Origin: Paramacrobiotus richtersi
Taxonomy: Eukaryota; Tardigrada; Eutardigrada; Parachela; Macrobiotidae
Direction: 5' to 3'
NCBI GenBank assembly: GCA_034698045.1
Contig: JAQGAU010001287.1
Span: forward strand, 1 to 20,093
DNA length: 20,093 bases
Shown one piece after another: positions 9,501 to 18,223 of the stretch. The position numbers and the translations under genes are program-made. Each line of letters opens with the position of its first letter. The first letter of the stretch is position 1. The notes under the pieces were generated by a model, which made no database searches, was not told where the DNA came from, and saw nothing but the letters and a program-made list of their open reading frames with translations.

Positions 9501-12500
9501 GTACAACTGCACGGGCAAATGGATCAGTGCACGGGAGCGTCGCCACTGCATTCTCACTACCGCGTGGCCCGCTTACAAGTTCCCTACCTTGCATGTCAAT
9601 TTCTCGTGAACGGACGAACCGATCTCTACTTCCTTTTCAGTATTCAAAAGCCAGGTCCCTATAATATAAGCTGCATAAGTTGTGTGCCGAAACCTAATCC
9701 CCGGCAGCTGTGAAAAGTTTCGTCCCAAAACTACCGTAATTAATAATTATAAAACGCCCCAAGGACGGTTGCAAAGGTTTTCTTTTCTCAGCTTAACGTC
9801 ATCAGTTCGACCATTAGCACGCGCATGTTCTGGACCGATATGTCATTGGAAAGAGCACCCTTCGCTCTGTTTAGGAGCATGATTTTCGTTTAGTTTTGCA
9901 GGGCCTTACAAAACCGTCAGCATTTTAAACAAAGCTGGGTCACTGCCTGTTCCCGTGGAAACGAGCTTGCGACAGAACTTCACAGACGCGTGTGGTACAG
10001 CACGGATTTAGAGACGCATTTTTCTCATGTGTAAGAACGCCCATTCTTGCCCTTCAAGAAACGTATAAAGTTGCTTCTCTACGGTCTTGGGATAACCCCT
10101 AGCAGTAAAGTGAATAAATGCAAGCACTTTTTCCTGGATATTTTCTGCGAAGATGCTAAAAATCAAAGCAACAGAACGCGTGCATGCTGGAGTCGGTTAA
10201 TGGCTTTTTGTACATAAGTTGTACATCCCGTTGGAGAGCGGATAGTCTTGAAAGGAGCGAGTTTTCGTGCGCGTACGGAAAGTAAGCACAGTTTACGTGT
10301 CCACGTTTGTGGGTCAGGAAAAAGTGGCGTCTTGTTTTAATCGACAGCGTTCAGACTAACTATTTCAAGTTTTTTTATCGGGCTGGTGTGACACGTTCTA
10401 AAGGTGCTGAATTGCTCTTCGTAACGAACGCAAGATATTGGTAATCGGAATAGAGGTTTTCGAGATATCGCATTAAGTATCCAGGGAAAACATAAGCGGG
10501 CCACGCGGTAAACAGCTATCTGAAAAACTGCAGATAACTTCCAAAAGCCTCATTTTAGGAAAGAACGAACACAAATAGACAGGACAGAGCTGCTGACCGC
10601 ATTTTCGGTTGCATGCGGTTTTTGAACGAAATGTGTTTGCAAATGCATACCATTTTTGATCTGATTTAGAACATTATGATAAAGGCAGCACTGGTAATTT
10701 CAAAGCTTTACGCTATAATAATTAACAAAAACACGTGCGAATCGCGAAATATTACTAAAGCAAACAGCTGGATACGAAATTGAACTACTGATGCAGGGCA
10801 GAGGAAGGCAGCCATTCATATGACAGCAGTTATGTATGCGACCTTACGGGACAATATAAACGGTGCATGCTCCCCAAAACGAAGCCGGAAATAAAGGTAG
10901 GCCATCCGTTGACTGATTTTGTGTGGTTATTACAAACCTTCTTTTGAAGCTTCCGATGGATATGCGAGAGAAGGACTTGAGCGGTCATATCGTGATTTGC
11001 ATTGTGGCACACCAGAGTTCGACTGCTATTGGACTAAGCAACCTAATTAAACCCTTTCGAGCAGTGCACCTACCATCACCCGTAATTATTATCTTGGCAG
11101 AGGCAGGGTTTCTTCTGGCGGAATGGCAAGCACTTGCACAGTTCCCGGAGATCCATTTGGTTGATGTAAGCCGAACATTAGAATCAAGCGCGTTCAGTCA
11201 GCAATTAAGCGAGCTTCCTGAGGCTGGTCTGCGACGTCAGCAGTTGTCGCAGACCAGCTAAGAGAAAGTTCGCTAAAGTTTGTTTAAGTCTAAGTTTGTC
11301 TTGTTATGGACCCCTGTGGGTAGCATATATTTAAACCGGTTCTGCGACTCCTGCCACAACCGTACGAAAATTCGCGAAATTCTTACTTTTGTGCCTTTTG
11401 CAACATTCGTAGTAGTGTTGCTTTTCATCACAAACCAATATGTAGTAGAAATCAATGTCCGAAGTACACAAAACTGATAACATCATCACGTCCGGTTAAT
11501 ACAATGATTGCTTACGCGAAAGATTACGGGTCAGTTAAGCAGCACAAATACTAATATTGCCGATCGAGCTTTGTACGGCGAATGCACAATGGGTACGAGT
11601 GAGACTGCAGTACCGAACCATATGCCTAGATGATATCGACTTTAGGGGGATCCCTTAAACCACGAAGACTTGAGTGATATAAACGCAGAAGCTTCGCGGG
11701 CGTGCATTGTACTGGATGCAAGTGAGCGAACTAATGAAAAGGAAGAAGGATCGCGGCAGCAGAATTCCAGTATTCCTGATCAATACATCAAAGCAGTTGC
11801 GGCGGCGGTCTTGATTAAGAAGTTTATAGAAGATCATCGCGCCGAGAACCAACTACCACAAGAAGTCCTCACATGTATCCGTAAGTTACGCTCGACAGTG
11901 TAACTGTACATATCGACTGTTTGGCACTTTCATTAACAGCCGCGTATCAGTTCTCACTGCGCGGGATGCTCATAAGAAAAGTGGTTCAAATAAAACAGAT
12001 AATTGTCATAGGCCGGTATAATTATTTCTGGTAAATTAAAGCCTGATAATGATTTTCGTGTTTAAAAGCTTGTAGAACGATGGAACAGATTTGGCCGCTC
12101 AAAATGGGCAAGCCTAATATTGTACCGGACTGCACAACACCCAGTTTACTGGATGCGCTGATGCTAATGTGTTACCAAGACAAGAACTGTTTTGATTCGG
12201 TACGGACGCTGATTCTTGGTGGCTACAGGAACGAATCGAAGCACACCAGTGGCAGGCGGCTTCACGGGTGCAGTTATATCGGAAATCAGGCCATCTTGAT
12301 GAAAACGACGTTCAACCAAGACGACCGTAATGGATCTTTTACAGTTAACGGTATGTACGAAGTGCAGATAGTGAATATGTACAGAGACCTATTTGGCCAA
12401 CATGAAACACTTCGGTACAAATTCACCAAAGCGTTACCAAGAAGGCTTATGCTGTTACTGACTTTTATGAAGTTGTTCAGCAACCCTTAAGCTGTAGTTT

Positions 12501-15500
12501 TGTATGGATAAACCCCAATTTCGGGAAAACGGGATTCGACTAGGAGCGTCGCGACAGAAACACCGACACTTGACCTCAAAACATAACTTTTTTCTTCTGA
12601 ATTGCGCCATTAAAGTTCGAACTGATAAAACCTTCCGGTATCATTTTTTATTTCAATGATTAATTGCAAGGCACTAATATAAATTTATGCCACGACCGAA
12701 GAATATAGCGTTTTTTCTAAAGAATTTTTTGAAAATGTTCGAAAAAATCTCGGACAGAGTTTGGACAACCGCTTTCTTAACTGAGCAGCAGTTTTGTGCA
12801 AACACTTAATATATTTAGGAAACCCACTCGCACGCAATCAACACCATCTGGTGGTTGTATCTGTGCATCAAAAAGTCAGTCAAATTCCATCGGGCTTCTG
12901 CGAGCTCGAGAAGGACCCTGCCGATGTTCTGGCAAGGTCCCCCTTATCTCCAGCGTACTGTAATCAGTGAGTCTAGCACAAAATCAACTAAGGAATAGAA
13001 CAGTTCTACAGACGAAAGCCCCAGATAAAGTTTTCGCATTGGTCCGAGCCAAGTTTTAGTCACTCGGATTTTTCAGACATAATTGTTCGCAAAAGCGGTA
13101 GTGGAGAAAATGCTTCCCGGTGACTTGCGCCTGCCGATGTGGGCGATTCAAAAATTCACCACAATCCAGAGACTGCACCAATCACGGCCAAATAAATGTG
13201 ATACTATACCAACAAAATGTACTTCGTAATGAAAGTTCAAACCAATAAAAATCTACGACGGCTGATTTTATAAAAAATGGCGCAAAAAGTGTTTCATGTT
13301 GGCGAAATAGGGCTCTGTACTATTTGTGAAAATACTGAGCAACAATCGAACTAATGGAGGAAAAAGTTCCGCACCCATACATAACTCGATGGAGGTTTTT
13401 TTGGGAATCTGTTTTCAGAATGGCAGAAGCGGCTGTTGGTAAGTACAGTAACGTATTTCCGGTCAACGTTTCCCTTATACCCATTGGTCTACCATTGTTA
13501 TTTCCCTATCCGCCTGACCACAATTGCCAGAAAACTCAAACAAGTAAACATATCTACCAGTTCCAAATAACTTTCTTTAAAAAGTAAATTAGCCTAGAGT
13601 TAGAAAACAAATGTAGTAATCAATCAATCCTCTGCGACCACTACTGTTAACAGCTGAAAATCCGCTCAAGCATTTCTGTAAAACGAGTTCGAAGGAGTCG
13701 GCACACCTGCGGCGGCCATTTTGGCGCACTAATATCGGAGCACCATTGGTACTCCTACTGCAAGAATTTTTGGCTGTTTCATGCTTTAAGCTAAAATTCG
13801 AAACAATCGTAGAGTAGTGGCATTTTTAGAGTTTTTTTGGCAGCAGAGATGAGGTAGCTGAAGAAGCAATAGTTGCGGAGGAATGGGGAAAATGGATAAC
13901 GTCGACACATGCCTGATAACTTGATGTACCGGAAGCAGCTTCGGCCATTTTGAAAACGGGTTTAAGGGAAAATTGCGGTTGGGTCCACGGTTTTGTGAAA
14001 AATGGTGCCATTGCGGAGGTGTGAGAGATAAAAAACGCTCATGCATTGCTTACAAACGTGAAGAGATGGATCTTACCGACCTTGATTGCGCGACTTTTCA
14101 GCGCAGACCCTTTCAGCCCGTCCTGTTTCAGCGCATAACTTCTCACCGGGATAACATTTCGTAGCGATTAGCGGTTTTTTGTATGTTTGTGCTCTTTTTA
14201 ACTAATTTGAACGAATTCATGCGGTTTTTTTGAAATATTGGACTGATGATGTACTTCGGCAATGATCATCGGGTTCAGTATTTGTGCATAAACGTTCTTT
14301 TCCTTCTGCAACATGTCAAATACGCACGAAATTCCAGTCCAAAAATCCAGTCCAATCAAATTACGGAAACCTGCGGTGCTTGAACAGCGCGGCTGAATAA
14401 TTACGCGCTGAAATATACTGCGGTGGAACGTCGTGCCCCCTTTGTCTTCAATGTGGTACTGATCAATGCCCCTCTGTCACAGTGCGCGCGTAATTGCGGG
14501 CTGTGGCGCAGTTTGGCGAAAACGTTTAAACAGAAATGACGTCCTCGAACTTCTCGTTCTAATGAGTTTGCTCGGAAGGGTTTACCAAAACGTACACCTA
14601 AACAGCACAATGTTTCTGGCACAGGTCCAGGTCGGAGACATTTCGTGAAACTTTTTAAATGCACTTCAAAATTTTAAAATTCATTTCGGAATGCACTTGC
14701 AAACATGCTTTCCATCTACACCTGGGTCAGAATCTAGGCGTGTCTTGGGATACTGTATCGTCCAAACAATTTGGTTAGTTGGTTTTTTTTATTAATCTTT
14801 TTCAATCGTCCATGAGAGATAATCAACAAATCAGTCATTATCATTAAAAGTGCCGCGAACACAGAGCGCATTTCCTTTCTGCAACAAAATACTAATATTT
14901 TGAAAGACAAAACAACATGCCCTCTGATTATCCAAAACGTCTTTGGTTAGTTGGTTAGAAACAAGAGCTTTCAGGACGGCATTTTTTGTAAACTTTCTCA
15001 CCGAATTGCGCAGCAACCCGCTGTTCCGCGCACAAACGGAAACAAGGGCATTGTACAGTAGATCCGTCTTTCCACTTTTATAAGCAATGCATGAGTGTTA
15101 TTTATCGTTTACGCCTATGTAATGGCGCACCTTCGCGCAACACCACGGATTTAACCGGAGTCTAGCCGTGTGCGAAGTAAATCCAGTTATTTACGGGTGG
15201 TTTGGAAACGTATGCGTCGATCGCAATAAGCTGGACTGCACATTATAAGCCACATACAGTAAGTACCTGTCCTGCAGGAAACCGTGAAGTTGTATATACT
15301 TCCGAACTCCAAGGAAGCCCAGATGCAGTCGATTCAATTTCATTTGAACGATTATGCTGCAAAGCAATGGAAAAAGGATATCTTATTATTGGAAGAGAGC
15401 TGAGAAACGAAGAAGAGCGGGCGTTCAAAAAACCACAACTCAAAGCAACTAGTTACGACTATTTTCTCCTCAAAAAACCGTTTTACGTCGAAGCTCGGCA

Positions 15501-15546
15501 GGCTTTTATCGCAGCAACACCCAAAGACTACCGCAGGTTCGTATAA
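6207..15546 (+). CDS. KCNMA1-like: Divergent Slo/BK-family channel-like protein lacking the K+ filter (spliced, about 17 exons)
   Basis: The exon order follows Slo1/BK channels from end to end: S0 (near residues 20-40), S1-S4, S5-pore-S6 (about 180-300), RCK1 (about 320-640), linker, RCK2 (about 710-1042). S0 argues for the Slo1/Slo3 branch rather than Slo2. The modelled CDS is 6207-6232, 6274-6504, 6600-6708, 6841-7012, 7132-7283, 7341-7514, 7587-7684, 7790-7886, 7931-8218, 8282-8686, 8760-8923, 8986-9072, 9482-9605 (weak), 10950-11165, 11646-11880, 12069-12350, 15278-15546. Phases agree throughout and the total is about 1,042 residues, near the usual 1,100-1,200. The pore filter TVGYGD is replaced by VLDVTS, most S4 arginines are lost and the calcium bowl is missing, so K+ conduction, voltage sensing and calcium gating as in BK are doubtful. 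Homology is very likely; function is unknown. The first exon and the 9482-9605 linker exon are least certain. Confidence 0.85.
6600..6708 (+). CDS. Channel gene exon 3: S1-S2 loop and S2
   Basis: Acceptor TTCATTGCAG and donor GTAAGC bound this exon. It carries the extracellular loop NNNCCNAEQDL and S2, KFDFAINFVLACLSALK. The Asp of 'FDFAINF' matches the conserved S2 acidic residue of BK ('IDMAFN'). Confidence 0.85.
6841..7012 (+). CDS. Channel gene exon 4: S2-S3 and S3
   Basis: The exon enters in phase 0 after TTCGTTGTAG. It has DWECLATIFNLPLLCW, matching the W...E...D segment of BK S3, then VFFSFHESTRAW. The donor GTACGG at 7013 is the only one in frame that gives the phase needed by the next exon, so the right edge is inferred. 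Confidence 0.7.
7132..7283 (+). CDS. Channel gene exon 5: degenerate S4 and S5
   Basis: LQFLRLYCFTW aligns with the BK S4 core 'LRFLRALRLI', so only the middle of the three S4 arginines remains. The rest (SLSQAIWMGTCFLIFAAWIQ) matches S5 at the same spacing. The acceptor is TATTTCCAG and the donor GTTAGT, leaving in phase 0 into the pore exon. Confidence 0.8.
7341..7514 (+). CDS. Channel gene exon 6: pore loop with altered filter, start of S6
   Basis: VEVVGDPF matches the BK turret 'VENSGDPW', and LTYWNTLIFL matches the pore-helix 'LTYWECVYLL'. From that Trp to the start of S6 (T.L.K) the spacing equals BK, yet the six filter positions (7437-7454) read VLDVTS instead of TVGYGD. The S6 double glycine is replaced by CA. 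Donor GTATGT. Confidence 0.85.
7587..7684 (+). CDS. Channel gene exon 7: end of S6 and RCK1 approach
   Basis: IFLAQIIPDLLKKL matches the S6 end 'MFASYVPEIIELI'. The exon continues to the S6-RCK1 linker. The donor GTACGA at 7685 is chosen because it gives the phase that joins Lys to YSLMLGF, as in BK 'KHIVVCGH'. Confidence 0.75.
7790..7886 (+). CDS. Channel gene exon 8: RCK1 first beta strand and helix
   Basis: YSLMLGFADPDDVSRFTSSF aligns with the opening strand and helix of RCK1. The right edge is uncertain. A frame change before 7931 requires an intron. The donor GTGGAG at 7887 (44-bp intron) gives the right phase and the expected helix length, whereas GTGAGC at 7827 is a better donor word but would delete the helix. 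Confidence 0.65.
7931..8218 (+). CDS. Channel gene exon 9: core of RCK1
   Basis: FVVYRPETP, VISGSVFDKEILNNI, CAFFFANQ and DNCNFLRVCALKHHNKRIRV match BK RCK1 in order. The position of the BK calcium-site Asp362 is Asn here (8114-8116), while that of Asp367 is kept (8129-8131). Donor GTGAGC. Confidence 0.9.
8282..8686 (+). CDS. Channel gene exon 10: RCK1 end with a basic insert
   Basis: SNWSKEEDCVVCTAEIRLAL and AQRCIAPGFSQVV match the BK 'W.W..GD..ICLAELKLGFIAQSCLA.G.S' region. A lineage-specific insert follows, rich in Arg, Lys and His (RERNRKRQQ) and then in acidic residues. The exon ends at donor GTTCGG (8687), or at GTGAGA (8711) with 8 more codons in the same phase. Confidence 0.85.
8760..8923 (+). 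CDS. Channel gene exon 11: C-terminal lobe of RCK1
   Basis: GLLFAVLQDGEFHFFPRDN followed by KLLFITSATLDQLKA aligns with the BK segment that runs from 'LLMIAIEYK' through 'INP' to 'GFFIASDAKEVKRA'. The acceptor is CGCTTACAG and the donor GTAAGA at phase 2, which the next exon requires. Confidence 0.85.
8986..9072 (+). CDS. Channel gene exon 12: start of RCK1-RCK2 linker
   Basis: The exon lies between acceptor TTATCAG and consensus donor GTAAGT. It reads ETELTGDPTLAFQPNEDKLL then EFAVKAHS. It lies where BK has its 'FYCKACH' segment, but the cysteines are absent. Confidence 0.75.
9073..10949 (+). other. Long intron region with one possible linker exon
   Basis: This separates the RCK1 and RCK2 exons. 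The best candidate for the missing linker is 9482-9605 (after TTATTAAG, before GTGAACG). It has the correct entry and exit phases but no conserved motif. From 9606 to 10949 I see no exon, RNA or repeat. The true linker exon could be elsewhere here. Confidence 0.6.
9482..9605 (+). CDS. Possible linker exon of the channel gene
   Basis: An open stretch begins MLLDSCVQLHGQMDQCTG. With acceptor TTAAG and donor GTGAAC it connects phase 2 to phase 0 as needed between 9072 and 10950. No residue pattern proves it, since the BK linker is itself poorly conserved. Confidence 0.25.
10950..11165 (+). CDS. Channel gene: RCK2 first half
   Basis: LSGHIVICIVAHQSSTAIGL and SNLIKPFRA match BK 'LSGHVVVCIFGD.SSALIGLRNLVMPLRA', and EWQALAQFPEIHLVD matches 'EWETLHNFPKVSILP'. 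This is one of the clearest family matches in the window. The acceptor is CTTCTTTTGAAG and the donor GTAAGC. Confidence 0.9.
11223..11258. repeat. Perfect 13-bp hairpin in intron
   Basis: GCTGGTCTGCGAC (11223-11235) and its exact reverse complement (11246-11258) flank a 10-nt loop. It lies 58 bp inside the 480-bp intron after the first RCK2 exon. It could be a structured intronic element or a small fold-back remnant. Confidence 0.85.
11646..11880 (+). CDS. Channel gene: RCK2 middle
   Basis: After acceptor CGACTTTAG it reads GDPLNHEDLSDINAEASRAC then IVLDAS, matching BK '[23 protein letters not shown]'. A Lys/Glu-rich loop and a helix (IKAVAAAVLIKKFIE) follow, where BK has 'KECILASLNIK'. Donor GTAAGT at phase 1. 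Confidence 0.88.
12069..12350 (+). CDS. Channel gene: RCK2, calcium-bowl region (bowl absent)
   Basis: SLLDALMLMCYQDKN and VRTLILGGYRNES match the BK 'SVLDSLMSATYFND...IRTLVTGG' segment. The upstream portion (MEQIWPLKMGKPNIV) sits where BK carries the Asp-rich calcium bowl, and has no Asp run. The acceptor TTTAAAAG is weak but gives the right phase. The donor is GTATGT at 12351. Confidence 0.85.
13411..13485 (+). repeat. Dispersed short repeat, copy 1 (direct)
   Basis: Positions 13411-13430 match the reverse complement of 13938-13957 at 18 of 20 bases. Weaker matches (GGTC.ACGTT, CCCATT) continue downstream. Confidence 0.5.
13862..13957 (-). repeat. Dispersed short repeat, copy 2 (inverted)
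   Basis: Read on the - strand it starts GTTTTCAAAATGGCCGAAGC and continues GCT..CGGTA...GACGTT, paralleling copy 1. A third, shorter match to the AAAATGGCCG core lies near 13711-13724 on the - strand. The pair could be the ends of a decayed DNA transposon. Confidence 0.45.
14770..14784. repeat. Target-site duplication, left copy
   Basis: TTTGGTTAGTTGGTT here is identical to 14942-14956. The two copies bracket a retroelement tail ending in an A-rich tract, as expected for LINE integration. Confidence 0.6.
14783..14941 (-). mobile_element. 5'-truncated non-LTR retrotransposon insertion, RT C-terminal tail
   Basis: On the - strand it encodes FVFQNISILLQKGNALCVRG then TFNDND and a stop. This is the same 'QxGNAxxxxGT' reverse-transcriptase tail as in the fragment at 1-222. 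After the stop comes a short 3' segment ending AATAAAAAAAA, then a 15-bp repeat that also occurs upstream. That places both boundaries, leaving an insertion of about 157 bp. It lies in the last intron of the channel gene, antisense to it. Confidence 0.6.
14942..14956. repeat. Target-site duplication, right copy
   Basis: Identical 15-bp partner of 14770-14784. It marks the truncated 5' end of the - strand insertion. Confidence 0.6.
15278..15546 (+). CDS. Channel gene last exon: RCK2 C-terminus
   Basis: The exon starts NREVVYTSELQGSPDA, matching BK 'DRCRVAQLALLDGPFA'. SFERLCCKAMEKGYLIIGRE follows, matching '[20 protein letters not shown]'. SYDYFLLKKPFYVEA matches 'RYVITNPPYEFEL', and the stop is at 15544-15546. 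BK usually has a further Ser-rich tail, which is absent here. Confidence 0.88.
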
Positions 15547-15581
15547 GGATGCACGGTTTTTAGGGTAATAGCTTGTTACTC

Positions 15582-15587
15582 ATTAAA
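15582..15587 (+). promoter_or_regulatory. Possible poly(A) signal of the channel gene
   Basis: ATTAAA, the commonest variant signal, lies 36 bp after the stop. There is no direct evidence of use. Confidence 0.3.
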
Positions 15588-15762
15588 ATCTTTTCAGAGC
15601 CTATGTTGCTTGTCTAAGAATCGGCTGAATCCGGTCCGCCAGTCACAAGGATTCCTGACACTCAGGAGGCCCGCGGCGGCATATTCGCAAAAATATAATA
15701 TTATGTCTAAAATGTTGTATTAATTGTAAACCAGGGTTTTTCTTACAACTGGGCTTCACAGC

Positions 15763-15985
15763 GTTTTCCTTGCTGAGGGAAGGATATGTACGGTGAATAG
15801 TTGTGAATTTTAGAAGTTATTACTGCACAAGCTGGCTTAGCATAGCGGTATACAGGAATCGGATCAAGATCGTAATCTTGCGGATCCATCCCCATAGACC
15901 GCTATGCTAAGCCAGCTTACGCAGCAATAAATTCGAAAATTCATAACTGATCACCGTCCATAACCTTCAGTCAGCAAAACCACGT
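15763..15985. repeat. Long fold-back (inverted-repeat) element
   Basis: The left arm (about 15763-15849) and right arm (about 15898-15985) are reverse complements. The inner 21 bp (15829-15849 and 15898-15918) are perfect and the outer parts roughly 80% matched. The 48-nt centre has its own stem (CAAGAT 15865-15870 with ATCTTG 15875-15880). Transcribed, it would form one long hairpin. It may be a MITE-like element or a hairpin RNA source, and it sits 217 bp past the channel stop codon, between two convergent channel-like genes. Confidence 0.75.
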
Positions 15986-16432
15986 GATCAGTACATTAAA
16001 TTTTAGACATGATCTCGTACTTTTTGCGAATATGGCGCCTCGGGCCTCCAGCTTGTGATCAAATAGGCTAGGTTGAGTAGCCAGAAACGTGAATCACAGT
16101 AACACCCGGGGTATTTTTCTGTTTGAAGCGTCAGAATAAGAAGGAATATTTCCGTTTTGCTAGCTCGCGAGGCAGTACCGCTAGTATCTGGCTTTTTGGG
16201 TGTGGCCAAGCAACGCCCGGCGCCGGCCATAAGATTTACCGATTTGTTTTGCATAGAAGGCGACACTGATCCTCATTGTACAACTGGTAATGAGTTCCCG
16301 CCGAAGTAAAGCCACATCATAGCACATCAACTAAACAAGACTAGTAGCGCGTCTATGTTCTGCACATGGTAGTGAACTGTGAGGGATGCGACCTGTTTAT
16401 CGAAGGTCACTTTTGATAAATACGTACCTCAA

Positions 16433-16693
16433 AATTTCAACGTCACTACTAAAAGTTTTAAAAGTGAGTAAGTAAGTAAGTTTTTGCGTATCTCGCCGAA
16501 ACGTTTTATTTGGATTTCCCTTCGAATCTACCGAAAACCACCTAGTTTCGCAGCGCACCGTGACGGTCACGTACAGCATGCATAAATGGCACATTGTTCC
16601 GGTAGCGTTGTCGGTAACATAGCCGTTTTGCATTGTTTCTTGGCTCTTACTGCTGCTGTCGGAAGACGTTACCAAACTGGCCGGGCTAGACAC
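16433..16693 (-). CDS. Possible exon, unidentified protein
   Basis: An open - strand stretch of about 87 codons includes MQNGYVTDNATGTMCHLCM and RCETRWFSVDSKGNPNKTFR, and meets a strong donor word (AG/GTACGT) near 16432. No family is recognised, and no clear partner exon lies downstream. Part of it covers a GTAA tandem repeat (about 16464-16482), which weakens the case. Confidence 0.22.
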
Positions 16694-16788
16694 CTTGCCT
16701 TTTTACATAACTAGGACGAAAACCAACTAAAACGTATCGACTACCAACGACCGAACTTCAGTTTTCGACTCCATTCTATAATTAATAG

Positions 16789-17292
16789 GACCCTGCAATT
16801 TCTGCCACTTTTTATCCTCAAAGCAGTTGGAGATGGGACCAGGAACTGGCCAAACAATGCACAAGCACCGCGTTCAGAGTGGTTCCTAGCTTATTACAGA
16901 ATCACAGCCGAATGTAAAACCTTTTTACCGGTAAGTTGTCAAATCAAAGATGCTCTTGGTGTACTCTTCTTTTTATGTTTGTCTGCCTTTTACCAGGACA
17001 CGGAGGAAATGCAGTGGAGAAATTTATCCCTAACCGATATCCTGGAAACACCGCCGGATAAATATAAGTCACCAGCTAAGAATAAGCAGTTTCCAAAACT
17101 CCCGAAAGCCATCGTACAATATGTGGAAAACGTGTACAACTACAATCCATACCAGAAGGAAATCCCGGAAATCAAGCTAAGCGATTTTTTTTTCTATGCT
17201 GAAGGAAACCGATTGGCCAACGGGGTTGTGGTTTCGTGGCAAGATCTGGCTACAATAGATTGGTATGCACAGTGCCACAATAGCCGATTGCC
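16789..17292 (+). CDS. Unidentified two-exon coding block
   Basis: Exon 16789-16930 (after ATTAATAG, donor GTAAGT) joins exon 16997-17292 (after TTTACCAG, donor GTAAGC) in matching phase 0. The joined peptide runs from LQFLPLFILKAVGDGTRNWP through FLAYYRITAECKTFLP to DTEEMQWRNLSLTDILETPP, PKAIVQYVENVYNYNP and NGVVVSWQDLATIDW. It is soluble-looking, rich in Pro, Asn and aromatics. I recognise no family. The N-terminal exons would lie upstream and further exons downstream of 17292, where an open frame with PETLLLLLALERACKVVENS (about 17353-17412) may belong. It lies between the two Slo-like genes. Confidence 0.5.
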
Positions 17293-17546
17293 GTAAGCGC
17301 AATGTTTGTCTGCACATGAACCGATCGACAATTTTCAAGCAGCATAATATGATTCCAGAAACACTTTTGCTGTTGTTGGCATTAGAAAGAGCATGCAAAG
17401 TAGTCGAAAACAGTATGTACTTTGTTTATTTGTGCACGGATATCAATAATATTTGTTATAAGCCCTTTGACAACGTTCTGGTCTTGGTAGTATCCTTTAT
17501 TCGCATCGCTAAATCTTCAAATTTCACATCATTAGAAGGACAATAA

Positions 17547-18223
17547 CGATCACAGAAGGACGAGATCTATGGATGATTGATTGTAGCTTCCATACTATCC
17601 CGTATCCGCGGATATACTGCGAGTAAACTTAGCACAGGACGGGCAAAACATTAACGATGTCCACGCTAAACGACAGGAACTCTACAACAGAGTTTTCAAT
17701 TTATTTCCACTACTTTTATGCAGCTACACCGATACATGTCCTCTTTAAAACCTATTAGTACCGAAAAGACACCATTTTCAAGTAAGCAGGTAAATTAGCA
17801 AACAATCGTAAACAGACTGTTACAAGCCAGTGCAGCAAGATGTTATAATTTGTGTCCTAATTGATTATGACAACTTCTGATATTTACCGTAGTTTATTTT
17901 ATGTTCATTTTTTATAGTTTTCTTATATTATCTACTATTATATTCTTATGTAATTCATACTAATGCCGGTACGACAGCATCATACTCGAACTGTCTGTCT
18001 AATAAGTAACATAAACTAAACAAACTGGTAAAATCCAACAATGAACAGACTGTCAGAATATAAAAAGTTGCACGGTGATCAAGGTCGACAAACAAATCAA
18101 CTGAGCAGTGACCAGTGAGCAGCATCAGTTTATCGCTTTTGTACCTCAAGACACCAATAACACACCACATGTCCACACCGGAAGTGGCAAGGATAGTTGA
18201 GGGATAAAGCACACACCGGGCAA
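17547..18223. other. Intergenic stretch between convergent transcripts
   Basis: AT-rich with no supportable gene. AATAAA on the - strand (17893-17898) could serve the - strand channel-like gene, about 325 bp beyond its stop. A half RING-like cysteine pattern overlaps 18140-18215 on the - strand and is treated as unsupported. Confidence 0.45.

Larger units (their letters stand above)
12351..15277 (+). other. 2.9-kb last intron of the channel gene
   Basis: The intron runs from donor GTATGT to acceptor CTGTCCTGCAG, both in matching phase 1. It holds a retroelement fragment, an inverted pair of short repeats, and no exon that I recognise. It is far longer than the other introns, consistent with insertions. 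Confidence 0.75.

Noticed and set aside
15829..15918. tRNA gene in the fold-back element (A-box-like and B-box-like words).
   Set aside because: No cloverleaf with a 7-nt anticodon loop and proper arms can be drawn. The long inverted repeat explains the pairing better.
16789..16930. Possible third Slo pore exon (KAVGDGTRNWPNN resembling the BK turret).
   Set aside because: The Trp spacing is off by two residues, and neither the adjoining exon nor its flanks show S5, S6 or RCK motifs.
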